A stretch of DNA of 64,000 bases from Phragmites australis (lineage: Eukaryota > Streptophyta > Magnoliopsida > Poales > Poaceae): NCBI RefSeq assembly GCF_958298935.1, contig NC_084943.1:17105001-17169000 (forward strand), given 5' to 3'. The position numbers and the translations under genes were made by a program. Below are positions 47,101 to 57,600 of this stretch, piece after piece. The notes under the pieces were generated by a model. That model did no database searches and was not told the origin of the DNA. It saw nothing but the letters and a program-made list of their open reading frames with translations. Positions within the stretch are counted from its first letter, which is position 1, and every line of letters begins with the position of its first letter.

Positions 47101-50077
47101 ACTCAAATCATGTAGCATTCATCCCACTCAAGCCCAACAAGCCCATCGAGCCCATGTAGAACCCACTCCTCCCATGCCCTAATGCCAACAGCACCAGACA
47201 GGAGGCAGCAGCCACATCACTTCCTCTCCCTCTTTATGTTCCCTCCCTCCCACTTCTCTCTCTCAACACAGACGACATGGGAACCTTCAATGGCTAGCTG
47301 GAGATGGTCAACAAAGGGCAGCAGTGTGGGAATTGTGAAGGAGGATGACAGCATTGCAGCAACATCCTTCCCTGAAATCTAGATCTCACGTGGGGGCACT
47401 AAAGTGCAAAGCGAAGACGGCGGTGAGGGAGAACAGGAGACATCCTCATCGTCGTCGTGCAATTGGACCTGTGGCGTCGTCCTGGTGGCCGACGGACGTG
47501 CTCTGGTAATAACTCATCTTTTACATCTAAGAATACAAAAGGTGTGAGCTATGATTTTCTATTAAGGTGTGCCCTATTTTTTTCTATGGAAATCATGAGC
47601 ACTAAGTGAACCTTGCTTTTCGTCGATGAGGATGGATACATTGCAGGAGAGACACAGTACTTCTACCTATGTTGCCCCAATACTTGATACAGATACGCCG
47701 ATACTGATATGGCGATACGCCGATACTGATATGGTGATACGGGATTTTTCAAAAACAAGGATACTCCGTTATGGCTATATATATGTTTTAAAAATTAATA
47801 ATATAAAATGTAAAGAAGCTATGGTGTGCCATGCACAAATAGACACAGAAAATCCACTACACGGCCAATAAGGAACATAAGTATATGGGCTGTCTTTGCA
47901 ACAAGGCCCATCAGCCATTCAGGCCACTAAAGTTGGTCACTTAGGTCAACAATGGAAACCCATGTGCAGTGCAGCAGCCGCATCCAATTCTTCCACCGCC
48001 GCCACCTACACTCATCTCCTCCCCTTATCTCTATCTCCCCCCCCCCCCCCCAACTACTTCCTCACGAGCTTGCTGCACAGAGAAAAAGGGAAAACAGCAG
48101 AGGAGCAGAAAGGAAGCAAAGAAAGCTGAAATGGGGCGACGTGTGATGGTGAGATGCAGAAATGAGATTTACCTAGCCAAAAATATAAAAGACTCGCTGC
48201 AGTTTTGAGTTTTTAGTTCCTTATTTGCTACTACATGACACAACAAAGTTAAAACATGCTAACCTCATTACAAGATGACATGTCAGTTACAAGAAATGTT
48301 TAGAATTAACTGACACCAGAGAAAGGTAACAACAAAAAGAATGTTCATAAGATATATTCAATTAATGCAAGCATGAGCCACCAATCATTTAGTCAAATGA
48401 AAGATCACATCAAATAGTAAAACCAACAGAAGAAAGGTTACATACTGAGCACATTCTGCCAGCTTTCCCAGGTTCTGTTTTTCCAAAATAGCCAAAATAA
48501 GTTGCTTATTCTCATCCAGATACTGCAGAAAGAAATAGGATCAATTAGGAAAACTGGAAATTTGCAACAGACCATACACAAAACTCATTAATTGGAACAG
48601 AAGGACCAATGGTGCCATAAAATGAACAAAACAATAATTGTAACATTGCACTATAAGAAACATGGCAGCAAGAACTGAGAACACATGAACACTATAAATC
48701 ATCACAAGATATATATGAATCAATTGAATTGTCTATATAATAGAATACAAACCACATTGCTTAGTGGTAAATGTAAAGAACTAAATATCAGTTGGAGTCA
48801 AGGGAATGCAGCTATATTCTTGAAGTAGAAATGTTTGGTCCATTGGGCAACATAAAGATGGGTACCATTGCTATGGTTTAAATAGACCAATTTGTTATAG
48901 TACAAAATGTAAACCATTCTAATGCCAATAACCATTATATGCATTGCCAGCAGTCGAGAACTAAGAAAAAAAAATGTATGCATCTAGTGAGATAGTATAA
49001 AATGTAAGCTGGTCGTTCAAATACTCGCCACCAGCAAAAATCAAGTACTAAATACAAAAGAAAAGAGCAACACCCAAAGACCAGAAAATTAACAGAGGAA
49101 ACAAAAAAAGGATTTAACAAAGCAGGCAGCTTTCCTTAATAACACCAAACTAGGATATTATCAACAAAAGTTCATATTGGGAGTTTCCAAGAACTAAACA
49201 TAAAATATTACTACTGCTAGTTACTGTAGGAAGGCATGCAATTCATAAACTCGTCTCTGTTATATGTATTAAACTTCAGCTAAGCCTGTCAAAACAAAAT
49301 TGGAACATATAATCCATAAAGATGACATACATGTGTACATGGATTCTCTATATGGGCCATGGCATATTCCGTCATAACACGAAAGAAATTATAATATCAA
49401 GGCAGGGACCTAAATGCTTGAGAAGGACAGGAAATGTTTCACACATAGAGAACGTTTTGCAGGCTATGAAGTGAGGAGTGCAAGTTATGAGGTCAACGCC
49501 ACAGAGCACACATATGGAAAACATCAGTTTGGTTCTGTTGGAAGCAATGTGACATAAGGCCGTGCTACAAGAAAGGATTCAAGTCCCGTTATCAAAACAA
49601 TGCTACATTCACAAGTTTTTATTCTCATGTAAACCTTGGTTAGCCTCAAATATTTAATAAGAACATATATTATCAGTCAAGTAGCATAGAACACATGTTT
49701 ATCGCAGGATCATAAAACTGTACCTAATCAGTTACAAGAAAGTCACTAGCTTCAGACAAAGCTGATCAAATCACACCAAGAAATGTGGGAAAACAGCATC
49801 TTTACTAATCCACCTAACCAAATCAACCTTTAATCGATCCCAGCACATACAGACCTAACCCCATCAGATTGACGCCGGCAAAGGGATCCAATCTTTGACC
49901 CGAAATGGCTCCCAAGAAACCCCCACACGAAGAGGACACGTGAACGAACCCTATCAAGAGCCGGGAGGGGAAAAGGGAGAGGGCCAAAGGAGGCACCTTT
50001 TGGATCTGCTCGGTGGTGATTCCGGCCGCTGGGGTCACCGCCGCCGGCTGCGGCTGCATGGGCATCGGCTGCTGCAT
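37793..50077 (-). CDS. GIF: GRF-interacting factor (SSXT-domain transcription coactivator)
   Basis: The coding sequence has four exons: 49997-50077, 48446-48522, 38199-38283 and 37793-38125. They total 576 bases and 191 codons. All introns have GT donors and AG acceptors on the minus strand, and the phases fit. Residues 20-80 form the SSXT domain (GITTEQIQKYLDENK, AILEKQNLGKLAECAQ, YQAQLQKNLLYLAAIADAQ). A proline- and glutamine-rich tail with PMYPPRTPLTPQQMQ and a QLQQQQAQ run follows, then an acidic serine-rich end (SEPSGTESHRSTGADND). GIF proteins bind GRF transcription factors in the nucleus and help recruit chromatin remodellers in growing organs. This is known for the family. Details match the GIF2/GIF3 branch best. 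The end at GGSD looks a few residues short of the family. No frame break is seen. Confidence 0.92.
38199..38283 (-). other. GIF: GIF coding exon 3
   Basis: It completes the glutamine codon and codes for YQAQLQKNLLYLAAIADAQ then PQTAVSRPQ. The acceptor is CTTTCAG and the used donor is probably GTTTGT at 38193-38198. A stronger GTAAGT lies 15 bases inside the exon. Confidence 0.9.
39772..39897. repeat. Direct repeat of about 48 bp in GIF intron 2
   Basis: ATATAACTATTTTACAAGGT followed by an AGGAGTGAGAGAGG-like end occurs at 39772 and again at 39850, a period of 78 bases. The copies differ at a single base or so. Confidence 0.8.
40257..41003. repeat. AT-rich tandem repeat, period about 330-360 bp
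   Basis: CATCCAAGTGGTATGTATAC at 40257 recurs as CATACAAGTGGTATGTATAC near 40616 and as CATCCAGGTGATATGAATAC near 40945. The bodies are alike (TTTGCACATATTTTT, TGTACAAATATAAAGGTATT, AGCATATTTGGTAC). There are two full copies and a partial third. Confidence 0.75.
41007..41375. repeat. Unclassified repeat, copy 1 (inside GIF intron 2)
   Basis: It is related in inverted orientation to 51047-51435. Shared features are GTTACAATC-type blocks, a CAATTGCGTTATGGATG segment, a CTAATGATGTACAA segment and a TATATATA end. Possible inner TIR-like structure is not clear, so the superfamily stays open. Confidence 0.7.
41376..42110. repeat. Short duplications and low-complexity sequence
   Basis: An approximately 80-bp block, with GAAGCAAGCAAGTCGTTGAG and CATGCATG runs, occurs twice between 41450 and 41580. 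From 41650 to 41930 a GAACTACTGAATACC-like motif recurs with many variants. No gene is supported. The long minus frame over this stretch follows from the repeat. Confidence 0.6.
42570..42935 (+). repeat. Partial 5' LTR of the chromovirus
   Basis: The end near GCTCGTGACA at 42935 is followed by ATC and then a primer site. A TTTATAAG box lies at 42748-42755. The left edge is uncertain, because no second LTR is available for comparison. Confidence 0.5.
42939..42953 (+). promoter_or_regulatory. Chromovirus primer binding site
   Basis: TGGTAATCAGAGCCT is the initiator-methionine primer site with one extra A. Confidence 0.65.
42958..43560 (+). pseudogene. Chromovirus gag
   Basis: A plus frame reads LDRMEVFLRPLANLHEQVAS (a coiled coil), then FHKLDFPTYDGKSDPLG and a stop. 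After a shift, FSRGQRTPEKDKVWYASSHL and AAQLWYYRLEL continue. These are the linker and the capsid domain of chromovirus gag. The stop at about 43360 breaks the frame. Confidence 0.75.
43563..44174 (+). pseudogene. Chromovirus zinc motif and protease
   Basis: The long plus frame contains YEQRLQLP, CYNCDEQYVHSHRCKKLF (zinc motif) and LTMLLDSGSTHNLIDKDTAR (protease with the D-S-G site). After about 43990 the frame no longer matches the family, so a shift is likely there. Confidence 0.8.
44330..44665 (+). pseudogene. Chromovirus RT, N-terminal part
   Basis: Frames at 44405-44665 read EMLRQGIIRPSSSALSSPAF, VKKQDRSWHFCVNYRALN and FSISVVEELLGELHGTKHF, the first RT motifs. The catalytic aspartate motifs that should follow are missing, because unrelated sequence starts near 44660. 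Confidence 0.8.
44666..45494. other. Block replacing the RT core
   Basis: This unrelated sequence has a TATATATAGG box on the plus strand near 44866 and runs of ACCCATACCC at 45350-45450. It joins RNase H sequence at about 45495. It is probably an inserted repeat coupled to deletion of the RT core. I see no clear ends or duplications. Confidence 0.5.
45495..46077 (+). pseudogene. Chromovirus RNase H and linker
   Basis: Plus frames read WTSEAKEAFRVLQRALTT, FDREFVVECDNFDAGFGAML and GPVAFFRTQIGPKHAKLAAY (RNase H). After a stop, CFDFRVEYKPGYTNVVADAL continues with SRRDTEG. A frameshift at about 45583-45590 and a stop at 45778-45780 break it. Confidence 0.75.
46078..46575 (+). pseudogene. Chromovirus integrase, truncated
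   Basis: Frames read GMGHEGVQKTRHRLRANVHV and VRTCLIC (zinc domain), then WADIAMDFVVGLPRVNDKSV, FTVIDCFSKYM and IPSSIVSDPVF (catalytic core with two aspartates). Stops fall at 46264-46266 and 46525-46530. The sequence ends shortly after the second aspartate region, so the glutamate helix and the chromodomain are absent. Confidence 0.75.
47270..47500 (+). other. Exon-like open stretch in GIF intron 2
   Basis: A plus frame starting at 47292 reads MASWRWSTKGSSVGIVKEDD, then a stop, then SEDGGEGEQETSSSSSCNW and VVLVADGRAL before a GTAATAAC donor-like site near 47505. Its composition is gene-like, but I do not recognise the protein. It may be a captured or fossil exon. Confidence 0.25.
48036..48052. 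repeat. Poly-C tract
   Basis: This is a run of C bases in the sequence CTCTATCTCCCC...CAACTAC. It lies in intron 2, about 400 bases from exon 2. Such runs are prone to length change and to assembly error. Confidence 0.7.
48446..48522 (-). other. GIF: GIF coding exon 2
   Basis: It codes for YLDENKQLILAILEKQNLGK and LAECA plus the first two bases of a glutamine codon. It is preceded by TTTCTGCAG and followed by the donor GTATGT. It contains the most conserved helix of the SSXT domain. Confidence 0.92.
49997..50077 (-). other. GIF: GIF coding exon 1
   Basis: It codes for 27 residues, MQQPMPMQPQPAAVTPAAG then ITTEQIQK. The ATG at 50075-50077 is the first in frame. The exon ends AAG with donor GTGCC. 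Intron 1 is 48523-49996, 1474 bp, with no classified repeat. Confidence 0.9.
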
Positions 50078-51046
50078 CGCTTCCCCTTCTGCTGGCTCTG
50101 GTGGTGTCTGGGTTAGGGGTTTGGAGGGTTGGGGGAGGGGAACCGGTGGCTGCCGACCTGCGCTAGGAACCGAACTGCGGATCAGCTATCACACGGACGA
50201 GGATCCCAGTGGTTGCGCGCCATCGCTGACGCGTGGAGCCGCACGGTGACGTTAACTAGGGATGTGGATCCCTATCACATGAGGGCCATGGGCGCCTTTT
50301 GTTTAGGCTTTCACATTTTAGCCCTAACCAACAACCAAATTTTTTGAGGGGTAAAGAAAATTTCGGTAATAAGATGTTCTTAGGTAGCATCATACCAATT
50401 AAAAAAAGAATTAACAATTTTTTAATAGTAGCTAGATAACAGCGGACTAATCAATAAATATCTACAACATTAGAGTACATTTAATATAGTAAATCTTATA
50501 AAATATGTAGTAGATTAAATGATCTTGTTACCCTTTATTTATTCTGCATTAAAAAAGATAACTTATTTATTTGTAAGAGTGGTAGCATTTATTAAACAAA
50601 GGTAAGACGAAAACAAAAGAGAAAATATAGAAGTTCGAGAATAATTTATATTTAGAGAATAGTTGGAGAGATTAAAACAACCTACATTTACAACCAGAAG
50701 AAGTACTATGTATCAAAGTGTAGTTGACACGGTTATTATTTATAGTGAACACTTCTTTATTAGATTTGTGTTAAGCAATAAATGCATTTTACTACTTTCC
50801 TATGCTTCGTTAATTATGGCGTTAGCTGACCTCTATGAAAATCTTGCTAACTCTATGTAATTGCCATAACAAAATGATATTCTCATGAGTTGCATTTCAT
50901 AACAACCCGCAAATAAATATGGATTGCGAGTGACTCTGCCATCTAGCCGAGGGCATATAATGTGGTTAATCAATACTCTTCTCTTCAATTTAATTTGAAT
51001 GAATGGATTCCCTCTCATTATATCTTTTCCGTGCACAAGCCTCTCA
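50078..51046. other. Upstream region of the GIF gene
   Basis: The 200 bases next to the ATG are GC-rich with GGGGGAGGGG and are the likely 5' UTR and core promoter, though I see no clear TATA box. Beyond 50350 the sequence is AT-rich without a gene. Frames here are short and shadow-like. Confidence 0.4.
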
Positions 51047-51435
51047 TATGGGTATATATATATATATATATATCTACGTCTACACGTACTGCAGTTTACT
51101 GTTACGTCACCCTCCAGTTATAACTTAAATAATTATCAATTACAATTCACTAAGTAGACTAGTAACAACCACGTGTCCAGAAGCACATAATTACAACACG
51201 AGAAGCTAACGAGCTACTTCTAAATTGTACTACGATTACAATCGTGTTCCTTTGATTGTACATCATTAGGCAAGGAATTCGTTAGAAATTACGTCCATCC
51301 ATAACGCAATTGTAACTCAAAAAAAAATTATTTACGTCTGGTTGTAACTCCATCTCTTGCGGATTGTAACTCTACTATTTTTTAATTATAACTAAGGGTG
51401 ACATAACAGTAATTATAGTTGAGCTTAGATACATA
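51047..51435. repeat. Unclassified repeat, copy 2 (upstream of GIF)
   Basis: It is related to 41007-41375 in the reverse direction. It starts in a (TA)n run at 51053-51073 and ends near AGTTGAGC. Shared blocks include AGTTATAAC, ACGCAATTG and ATCATTAGGCAAGGA. The GIF exons 1 and 2 lie between the two copies. Confidence 0.7.
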
Positions 51436-51835
51436 ATATATATATACAATATATATAATATTTGCAAATATATATGTATTAATATTTACAAAATTATACA
51501 ACCATTTCGAAAAATTACAAGAATAGACTACTATCGCCCATTCGTCAGGCAAAATTAGGCATGTTCAAGAGCAACCTAGCCTAGTAAGCCCAACCCGACT
51601 CGACTCAAAAAATCCTGATCCGACTCGACCTGGCCAGTGCACAGGCTGGGCTCGGGCTTAACTTCCCAGCCCATAGATTTTTTTAGCTGGGCTCGGGCTT
51701 AGAAAATAGACCCGAAACCCAAAGAAGTCCAGAAAAGCCAGAGAAATCCCGAAAAAGCTCAGGCTTTTCAAAGCCTGGTCAGGCTTGACCTTTGAGCAGG
51801 TATAGGTGAAATCAAGGTCTTGCCCGGCCTTTGAA

Positions 51836-51975
51836 CAGTGAAACACATTTAATATACTCTGACTACTATGGCCCATAAGGTCTCACCTAGACTACCGGGG
51901 CCCATAAAGTCTCGTCCGATGAAGGGCTAGACCTTGTGGGCCCGATAGTTAGAGCATATTAAATGTGTTTCACTG
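51836..51975. mobile_element. Small MITE, 140 bp
   Basis: CAGTGAAACACATTTAATAT starts it, and the same 20 bases, reverse complemented, end it. Over about 50 bases per side the arms agree with a few changes (CTCTGACTACTATGGCCCA against CTCTAACTATCGGGCCCA), so it folds into a long hairpin. CAGTG ends suggest hAT, but the 8-bp flanks do not match. No superfamily is assigned. Confidence 0.7.
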
Positions 51976-52599
51976 AGGTCTCGCCTGCTGCGATGCTGGA
52001 CGGGCCCACCTAAAAGCTATTGTCCACTGTTCAGACATGACCTTTTGGGTATTTAAATCAGTCGCACCAACCTGGCCGAGAGAGAGGGAGGAGAGGAGAG
52101 GAGAAGGGAGGGGAGGGAGGAGAAATTTTGCTGCGAAGTTTTACCGAAGCAAAAAGGTATATTTTATCTGTTTTTTTACAAACCCGATAGGATAGCCACT
52201 AGTGCTAGATTTTAACTTACCTTAGATGTTAGATATATGATTTTTTTTACAAACCTAGTAGGATTACCACTAGAAATAGGTTAAAATGTATATCTAGGTT
52301 CAGAATTAGAGTTAGATATAGTTTAGAAAAAGATCATATTTGTATGCATATTTTAGCAATTAGATATACAATTTAGACATATGCTAAGTATTATATGTAG
52401 AATTTAGACATAGTGTAGGTATAACTGAGGTAGCTGATATAAGATTTAGATGTGTTTGATGTAGCGATCCAATCATTTTTGTTGTTCTAGTATATATTAC
52501 ATCTTGGGTCATGTTTGTAATGGTTTTTGCATTATTGTAGATATACAATATAGTTTTACGTAATTTTTTATATTGTGTTGCAATAATATTAGGGTTTCT
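51976..52599. other. Unassigned sequence with a purine-rich tract
   Basis: A GA-rich run of about 50 bases lies at 52079-52130. The rest, 52150-52590, is AT-rich with repeated TTAGATATA and GATTAGG-like words. It may belong to the 5' side of the MULE. No gene is seen. Confidence 0.35.
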
Positions 52600-54965
52600 G
52601 TCGATAGCTACCAGGTATGTCGGATCAGTGACAGTTTAGGATTTTTTATGGGGACAGTGAAGTATTATATGGTCTGAAAGGGACAGTATTGTCCATATTT
52701 TAGTCAATGGACAAGATTATCTCCAAACATATACACAAAAAGTGTCGGACACTTGTACATTTAGTTGATATGGAGTTTTAAAATAGATCATAAGGTTCAA
52801 GAGATGACCATTAATATTGTGGGCAACTGTCTGAGAGATGGTGTGTACTGGGAGGTGTACTCACTCAGGGAAGATCAAGTCTAGAGGAGGTACTTGAAAG
52901 ATGTTGTGTATAGAGGTTGACCTCTTATGTTGCTTGTGCAATGAAAGAATAAGTAGGTAGTTGGGGAGTTATATGGTGGGGGTACGGAGAGGAGGAGGGT
53001 GATGAGGAAGAGAATGATGAGGATATCGATCCGAAAGGTCCATATTCATTGGATTATCTGACTGAACTGATCGGTAAGGCAAACAAAGGGAACAAATTCT
53101 TTCTCTAACTGAATAGAAAGAGCGGGATGATCTTGAGGCTGATGAATCTCTTGAGTATGACATGTTGGATGATGAGGATGACGCTCCTATTCCAGCAGAC
53201 TGAAACAATCTCAACTTTAACAACCTTATAGTGAAAGAGGGGAATCAGGTGCCTTGAGAGTAGACGACGAATGAGGTGATCGAGGGTGCTAGGTATCCTC
53301 CCAGTCAGGCCATGAAGAATACTATGACTCAATGGGCGACATCGTTTCGACGATAGTTTTATGTTGTCAAGTCAAGCAAGAAAGAATATGATGTGAAGTG
53401 CGTGAATGAGGGTTGCTCATGGTGGGTGCATGGCTTCAAGGGAAGTGAGTTGGGTATTAAGAGGTGTTGATTTTAATGGATCACACTTGCAGGATGGACA
53501 AACTTGAGCCCAACCATAGGAACATAACCACAACCTTTATGACCAATTTAATAAACAACCAGATTGTGAACAACTTGAACTATGAACTAGGGTCCATAAT
53601 CAGGCAAATTGAGGAGGAGTACAAGTACACTATCAGCTACAACAAGGCATGAAGGGTGAAGAAAAAGGCAATGAAGATGAGGTTCAGGACCTACGAAGTG
53701 TCATATGACAAGTATCTAATGCTGTCCAAACCTAGCAAGTATGTTCTGAAGTGATGCTTCTTCGCATTAAGACCATGTATAAAATATTTCGAGCAATGTC
53801 GACCTATCCTTTATATCGACGACACTTTTCGTACCGGCATGTAAAAGGGACAGATCCTGACTGTTATTGGGGTTGATGGAAATAACTAAGTGCCACCGTT
53901 GACCTTTGCATTTGTGGAGAGTGAGAACACCAGTAGTTTGGTATTAGTTCATGTACTGTGTGAGGATGATAATTGTTGGTACTCGGCCGAACATATGCCT
54001 TATACATAACCGGCATGTTGGGATGCTCGCGGCAATTCAGGATCTACAGAATGGAACGGACGATGGCGGAATGTGACATGTGTGGCTAGATCTACAGAGT
54101 ATGTGGTGCATGAGGCATTTAGGTGTAAATTTCTTCTGGCAATTCAAGAACAAAAATCTCATGAACATGTTGAAGAGGATATGCGGTCAGAACCAGCAAC
54201 AGAAGTTTGATGCTATTTGGAAGACACTAGATAAGTTGACGAAGAAGCAAACACAGGAGCGTACAGGGAGGCCCATGAGGGGAACAGATGAAGAACCAGT
54301 GCCTCTTGAGTCCCTGTCAACGGACAATGAAGCTGCATAGCGTGGAGGACCGGGTCATCTACCAAGTCATTTTGCGAGTGGATTGAGAATGAGTCGAAGG
54401 AGAAGTGGGCTATGCTCTACAACACAAACGGGGCTAGGTACGATATTATGACTAAAAATTAGTAGAGGTTTACAATTGGGTGATGAAATGTGTGAGGGGT
54501 TGACGCTTGTGGTGATTATAGAATTCATACTTCAAGGGATGTGCAAATATTCCAGGGAGCGCTATGCAATAGCGCACACGACACTATGCTCGTCTGATTA
54601 TGGAAAGAAGATGACTAAGTACATGGAAGACAAGATGGAGAAGGCAAATATGCACAGGGTGAAGATCATAGGAACTATACAGCACATATGCAAAATTCTA
54701 TGCATGGACAAAGGAAGGAGAGGGGGTAAGCGTGAGAGAGTTATCCATAAGCGCATCATCTTCGATGGCAGGTACGTTTGCACCTACTATAAGTTGATGC
54801 TACTGCAGAAGCCATGCTCACATGTGATTGCCGCATGTGCTATGACAGGGATGTGGACACGGAGATACATCTCCTACTACTTCAAAAAGGAAGCTCTATT
54901 CGACACTTGGAACCATGAGGTCTATGGTTTTAGGATTTATAGTTCATTTTTTCTCGAATATGCAT
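52600..54965 (+). pseudogene. MULE (MuDR-like) transposase pseudogene
   Basis: Plus frames, with many stops, read EGDEEENDEDIDPKGPYSLD (acidic N-terminal part, about 53000) and ATSFRRQFYVVKSSKKEYDV with CSWWVHGF (53330-53440, the MuDR domain with its zinc-like region). Next come CIKYFEQCRPILYIDDTFRT and LTVIGVDGNN (53790-53880, the transposase strand with its aspartate), then WTRRYISYYF and CTYYKLMLLQKPCSHVIAAC (54770-54850, the SWIM zinc finger). Everything is in order for a Mutator-like transposase. At least six stops make it dead. The sequence ends in the SWIM region at a LINE insertion. Confidence 0.8.
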
Positions 54966-57600
54966 GAGAGTTGCATACCATTTCATTAAAGAAGAAGGAC
55001 CAACATACAAACATCAAACACACACACAGACACCCACATACACCAAACATGCTTAAAACAAACGCACCATAGACAAGTAAGGAGCGACCTACACAGGGAC
55101 TAGGAGAGATCCAAGACTACTCAGGTAGCAGGCTATGGAGGTTCTGGGATCCAACAACACACCACAACGATCCCTCATTCGCCGTAGCGCACCACCATAT
55201 TAACACATGGAGTGGTACCATGGAAGACACGCTCATTGCAATCTTCCAGATTTCCCAAACCACTAAAATTATGTGGGAACTGAGGCATTTCCTGAGATGT
55301 TTATCGACTCCTTTGTTCTCCCAACGCCACCAGCTAAAGAAAGCATTTGTGTTTGGTTGTTGTGCCACAGTCTGCAGCCCATGCTTATGAAGGATGGAGA
55401 ACCTCACTTGCCTTGAGAAAACACAATAAACCAAGATGTGTTGCATGGACTTGTTAACCTGGTCACAGAGAGGGCAGGACGCTGGATGCAGCAGCCCTCA
55501 CCTGGCAACTCGATCTGCTGTCCAGCATCGGTTAAGAATTGCAAGCCAAATAAAAAACTTATACCGGGGTGGAGCCCATGATTTCCAAACATGTTTCCAA
55601 GGCGCAAATCTGATCAACCCAATAAAGAATGCACCATAGGCTGATTTGCTTGACTAGACACCTGATTTACTCAATCTCCAATTATGTTGATCTTGCACCC
55701 CATGCTACAAATTGATCTCTTCTAACAGATCCCAGAGTTGATGATATTCATCAAGGGCCTGCACCAAAACTGCCCCTCTGATATCCAATACCCACTTACA
55801 CTGATATAGTGCCTCATCCACCGTCCTCGCGTTAGCTGTCCATCGAGGAACAAGAGCAATAAGGTTGGGATCCACTTCTGCGATGGCTTTTCCATGCAGC
55901 CACCTATCAGTCTAGAATTTTGTGTTCATGCCATCCCCGATCGTGGTAACAATGGCCATTGAAAAAAGCACCCTCGCATTAGGATGAACCTGCACCAGCA
56001 AGCTAGCTCAAGGTTGAGTTGGTTTTGTCTTCCGCAGCCATAACCAACATATATGAAGGGCCCAACCAAGATTAGGTAGGTCATGGATGCCCAGTCCTCC
56101 AAATTAAATCGGGCGGCACACCCTTTGCCAAGAGACCAAACAATTGCCTCCATTAGCTTGTTCTTGACCCTTCCAAAGAAAACCACACCATCTTTTTATC
56201 TATCCCCTCGAGGACCCATTTTGGGAGATCCATTGCTATCATTTGTTAGATGGGCATCGTCGTGAGAACTACCCGCACCAAGGTTAATCTGGCAGCACGG
56301 TTCATCAAAGAGGCATTCCAACACAGCAAGAGGTCTGCCACCTTGTCAACTAAAGGCTGACACTTTGACTTAGTCAACTTCTTGATGGACAAAAGAAGCC
56401 CTAGGTACGTGCATGGGAAGTGCTTCACTTCACATGGGAGTAGATCATTAATGATCGCCAAATCATCATCTTGACATTGTATTGGAGATACCAAGCACTT
56501 GAGAATATTCATCTTGAGCCCTGAAGCACATTCGCTTGATCAAGTTCAAATCTTTGAAGGTTGGCTGCGTATAGAGATCGGAGTGCTGCAACCCACGTAT
56601 AGAAAGTGGCTGAAGCAATCCTTCCTAGCAAGCCCGGACAATCAACGAGTTTAACACATCCATTACCAAGATAAAAAGCATGTGGGAGAGGGGATCTCCC
56701 TGCCTGAGGCCGCGGCGATGCATGATTACCTCCCCTAGCTTGCCATTAAGTAGCACTCGATTGGAAGAGGTGGATAGAAGGCTGCACAAGAGATTGCACC
56801 ATCCATGACCGAAACCCAAGCTACACAACACCTCCAATAAAAATGGCCAAGAAACTGAATCAAAGGCCTTTGAAATATCCAATTTGAGGAGGATATGCGG
56901 CTCCTTCTGATTATGCAAATACTTTGCCGTTTGTTAGATGTGAAGGAAATTGTTCTGAATGTATCTTCCTCAAACAAAAGCGCTCTGATTAGATGAATCC
57001 ATGGAAGATAATTTTGGGGCCAGCTAGTTGGCCAAGAGCTTCAGTACCAATTTAGCAAAACTATGTATTAAACTTATAGGGTGAAAGTCCTTCACATAAA
57101 TAGCATCCAATTTCTTGGGTATGAGCGTGAGAAAGGCAGTGTTTAATAGCCTGAGCTTGGAGTCACACCATTGCTGGATAGCCAATAAAGCACTCATCAC
57201 ATCACCTTTGATAATTGGCCAACATGATTTATAGAAGTGTCGGGTAAAGCCATTTGGGCCCAACGCCTTATCTAAGGGAAGATCTTTGATTGTGGTACAA
57301 ACCTCATCTTCGAAGAACAGATCATCCAAGGACTCCAATTCATGGTACTGTGCATGGAACTCGGAGAGGTTCAGTGCCATATCTCTATGCTCGGCTACAC
57401 CCATGAGGTTAGAATAAAATTCAAAAACAGCAGTTTGTTTCTCATCTTGATTAGTGATGATCTGATCATTCACCATCAGCTTAGCCACAACATTGTAGTT
57501 GATGGGCATGTGGTCCTTAAAAGCAATCCCACAGACTGACTTGTATGGCCCTAGAACTCTCTCTGGTGTAGTTGGCTCCCCTTCTAGTGAGATCTCTATG
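54953..57600 (-). mobile_element. L1-like LINE, 5' truncated, minus strand
   Basis: It starts with a T run at 54953 (the poly-A tail in reverse) within the MULE and runs leftward in coding order from 57600. No clean target duplication is seen. The coding part is the RT and the C-terminal zinc domain, in several frames. The endonuclease is absent, as expected from 5' truncation. Confidence 0.75.
55117..55607 (-). pseudogene. LINE C-terminal zinc-binding region
   Basis: The frame 55117-55446 reads HILVYCVFSRQVRFSILHKH and FSWWRWENKGVDKHLRKCLS, and 55404-55607 reads GLQFLTDAGQQIE with LPGEGCCIQRPAL. These follow the pattern of the zf-RVT domain at the end of plant L1-type ORF2 proteins. A frameshift lies between the two frames. 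It ends about 160 bases before the tail. Confidence 0.65.

Larger units (their letters stand above)
38284..48445 (-). other. GIF: GIF intron 2, about 10.2 kb
   Basis: The intron runs from the GTATGT donor of exon 2 to the CTTTCAG acceptor of exon 3. It contains a broken chromovirus in the opposite orientation (about 42570-46575), AT-rich tandem repeats (40257-41003), an unclassified repeat (41007-41375) and duplicated stretches (39772-39897, 41440-41600). The stretches 38460-39770 and 46576-48430 show nothing that I can classify, apart from an exon-like plus-strand piece near 47270-47500. Confidence 0.85.
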
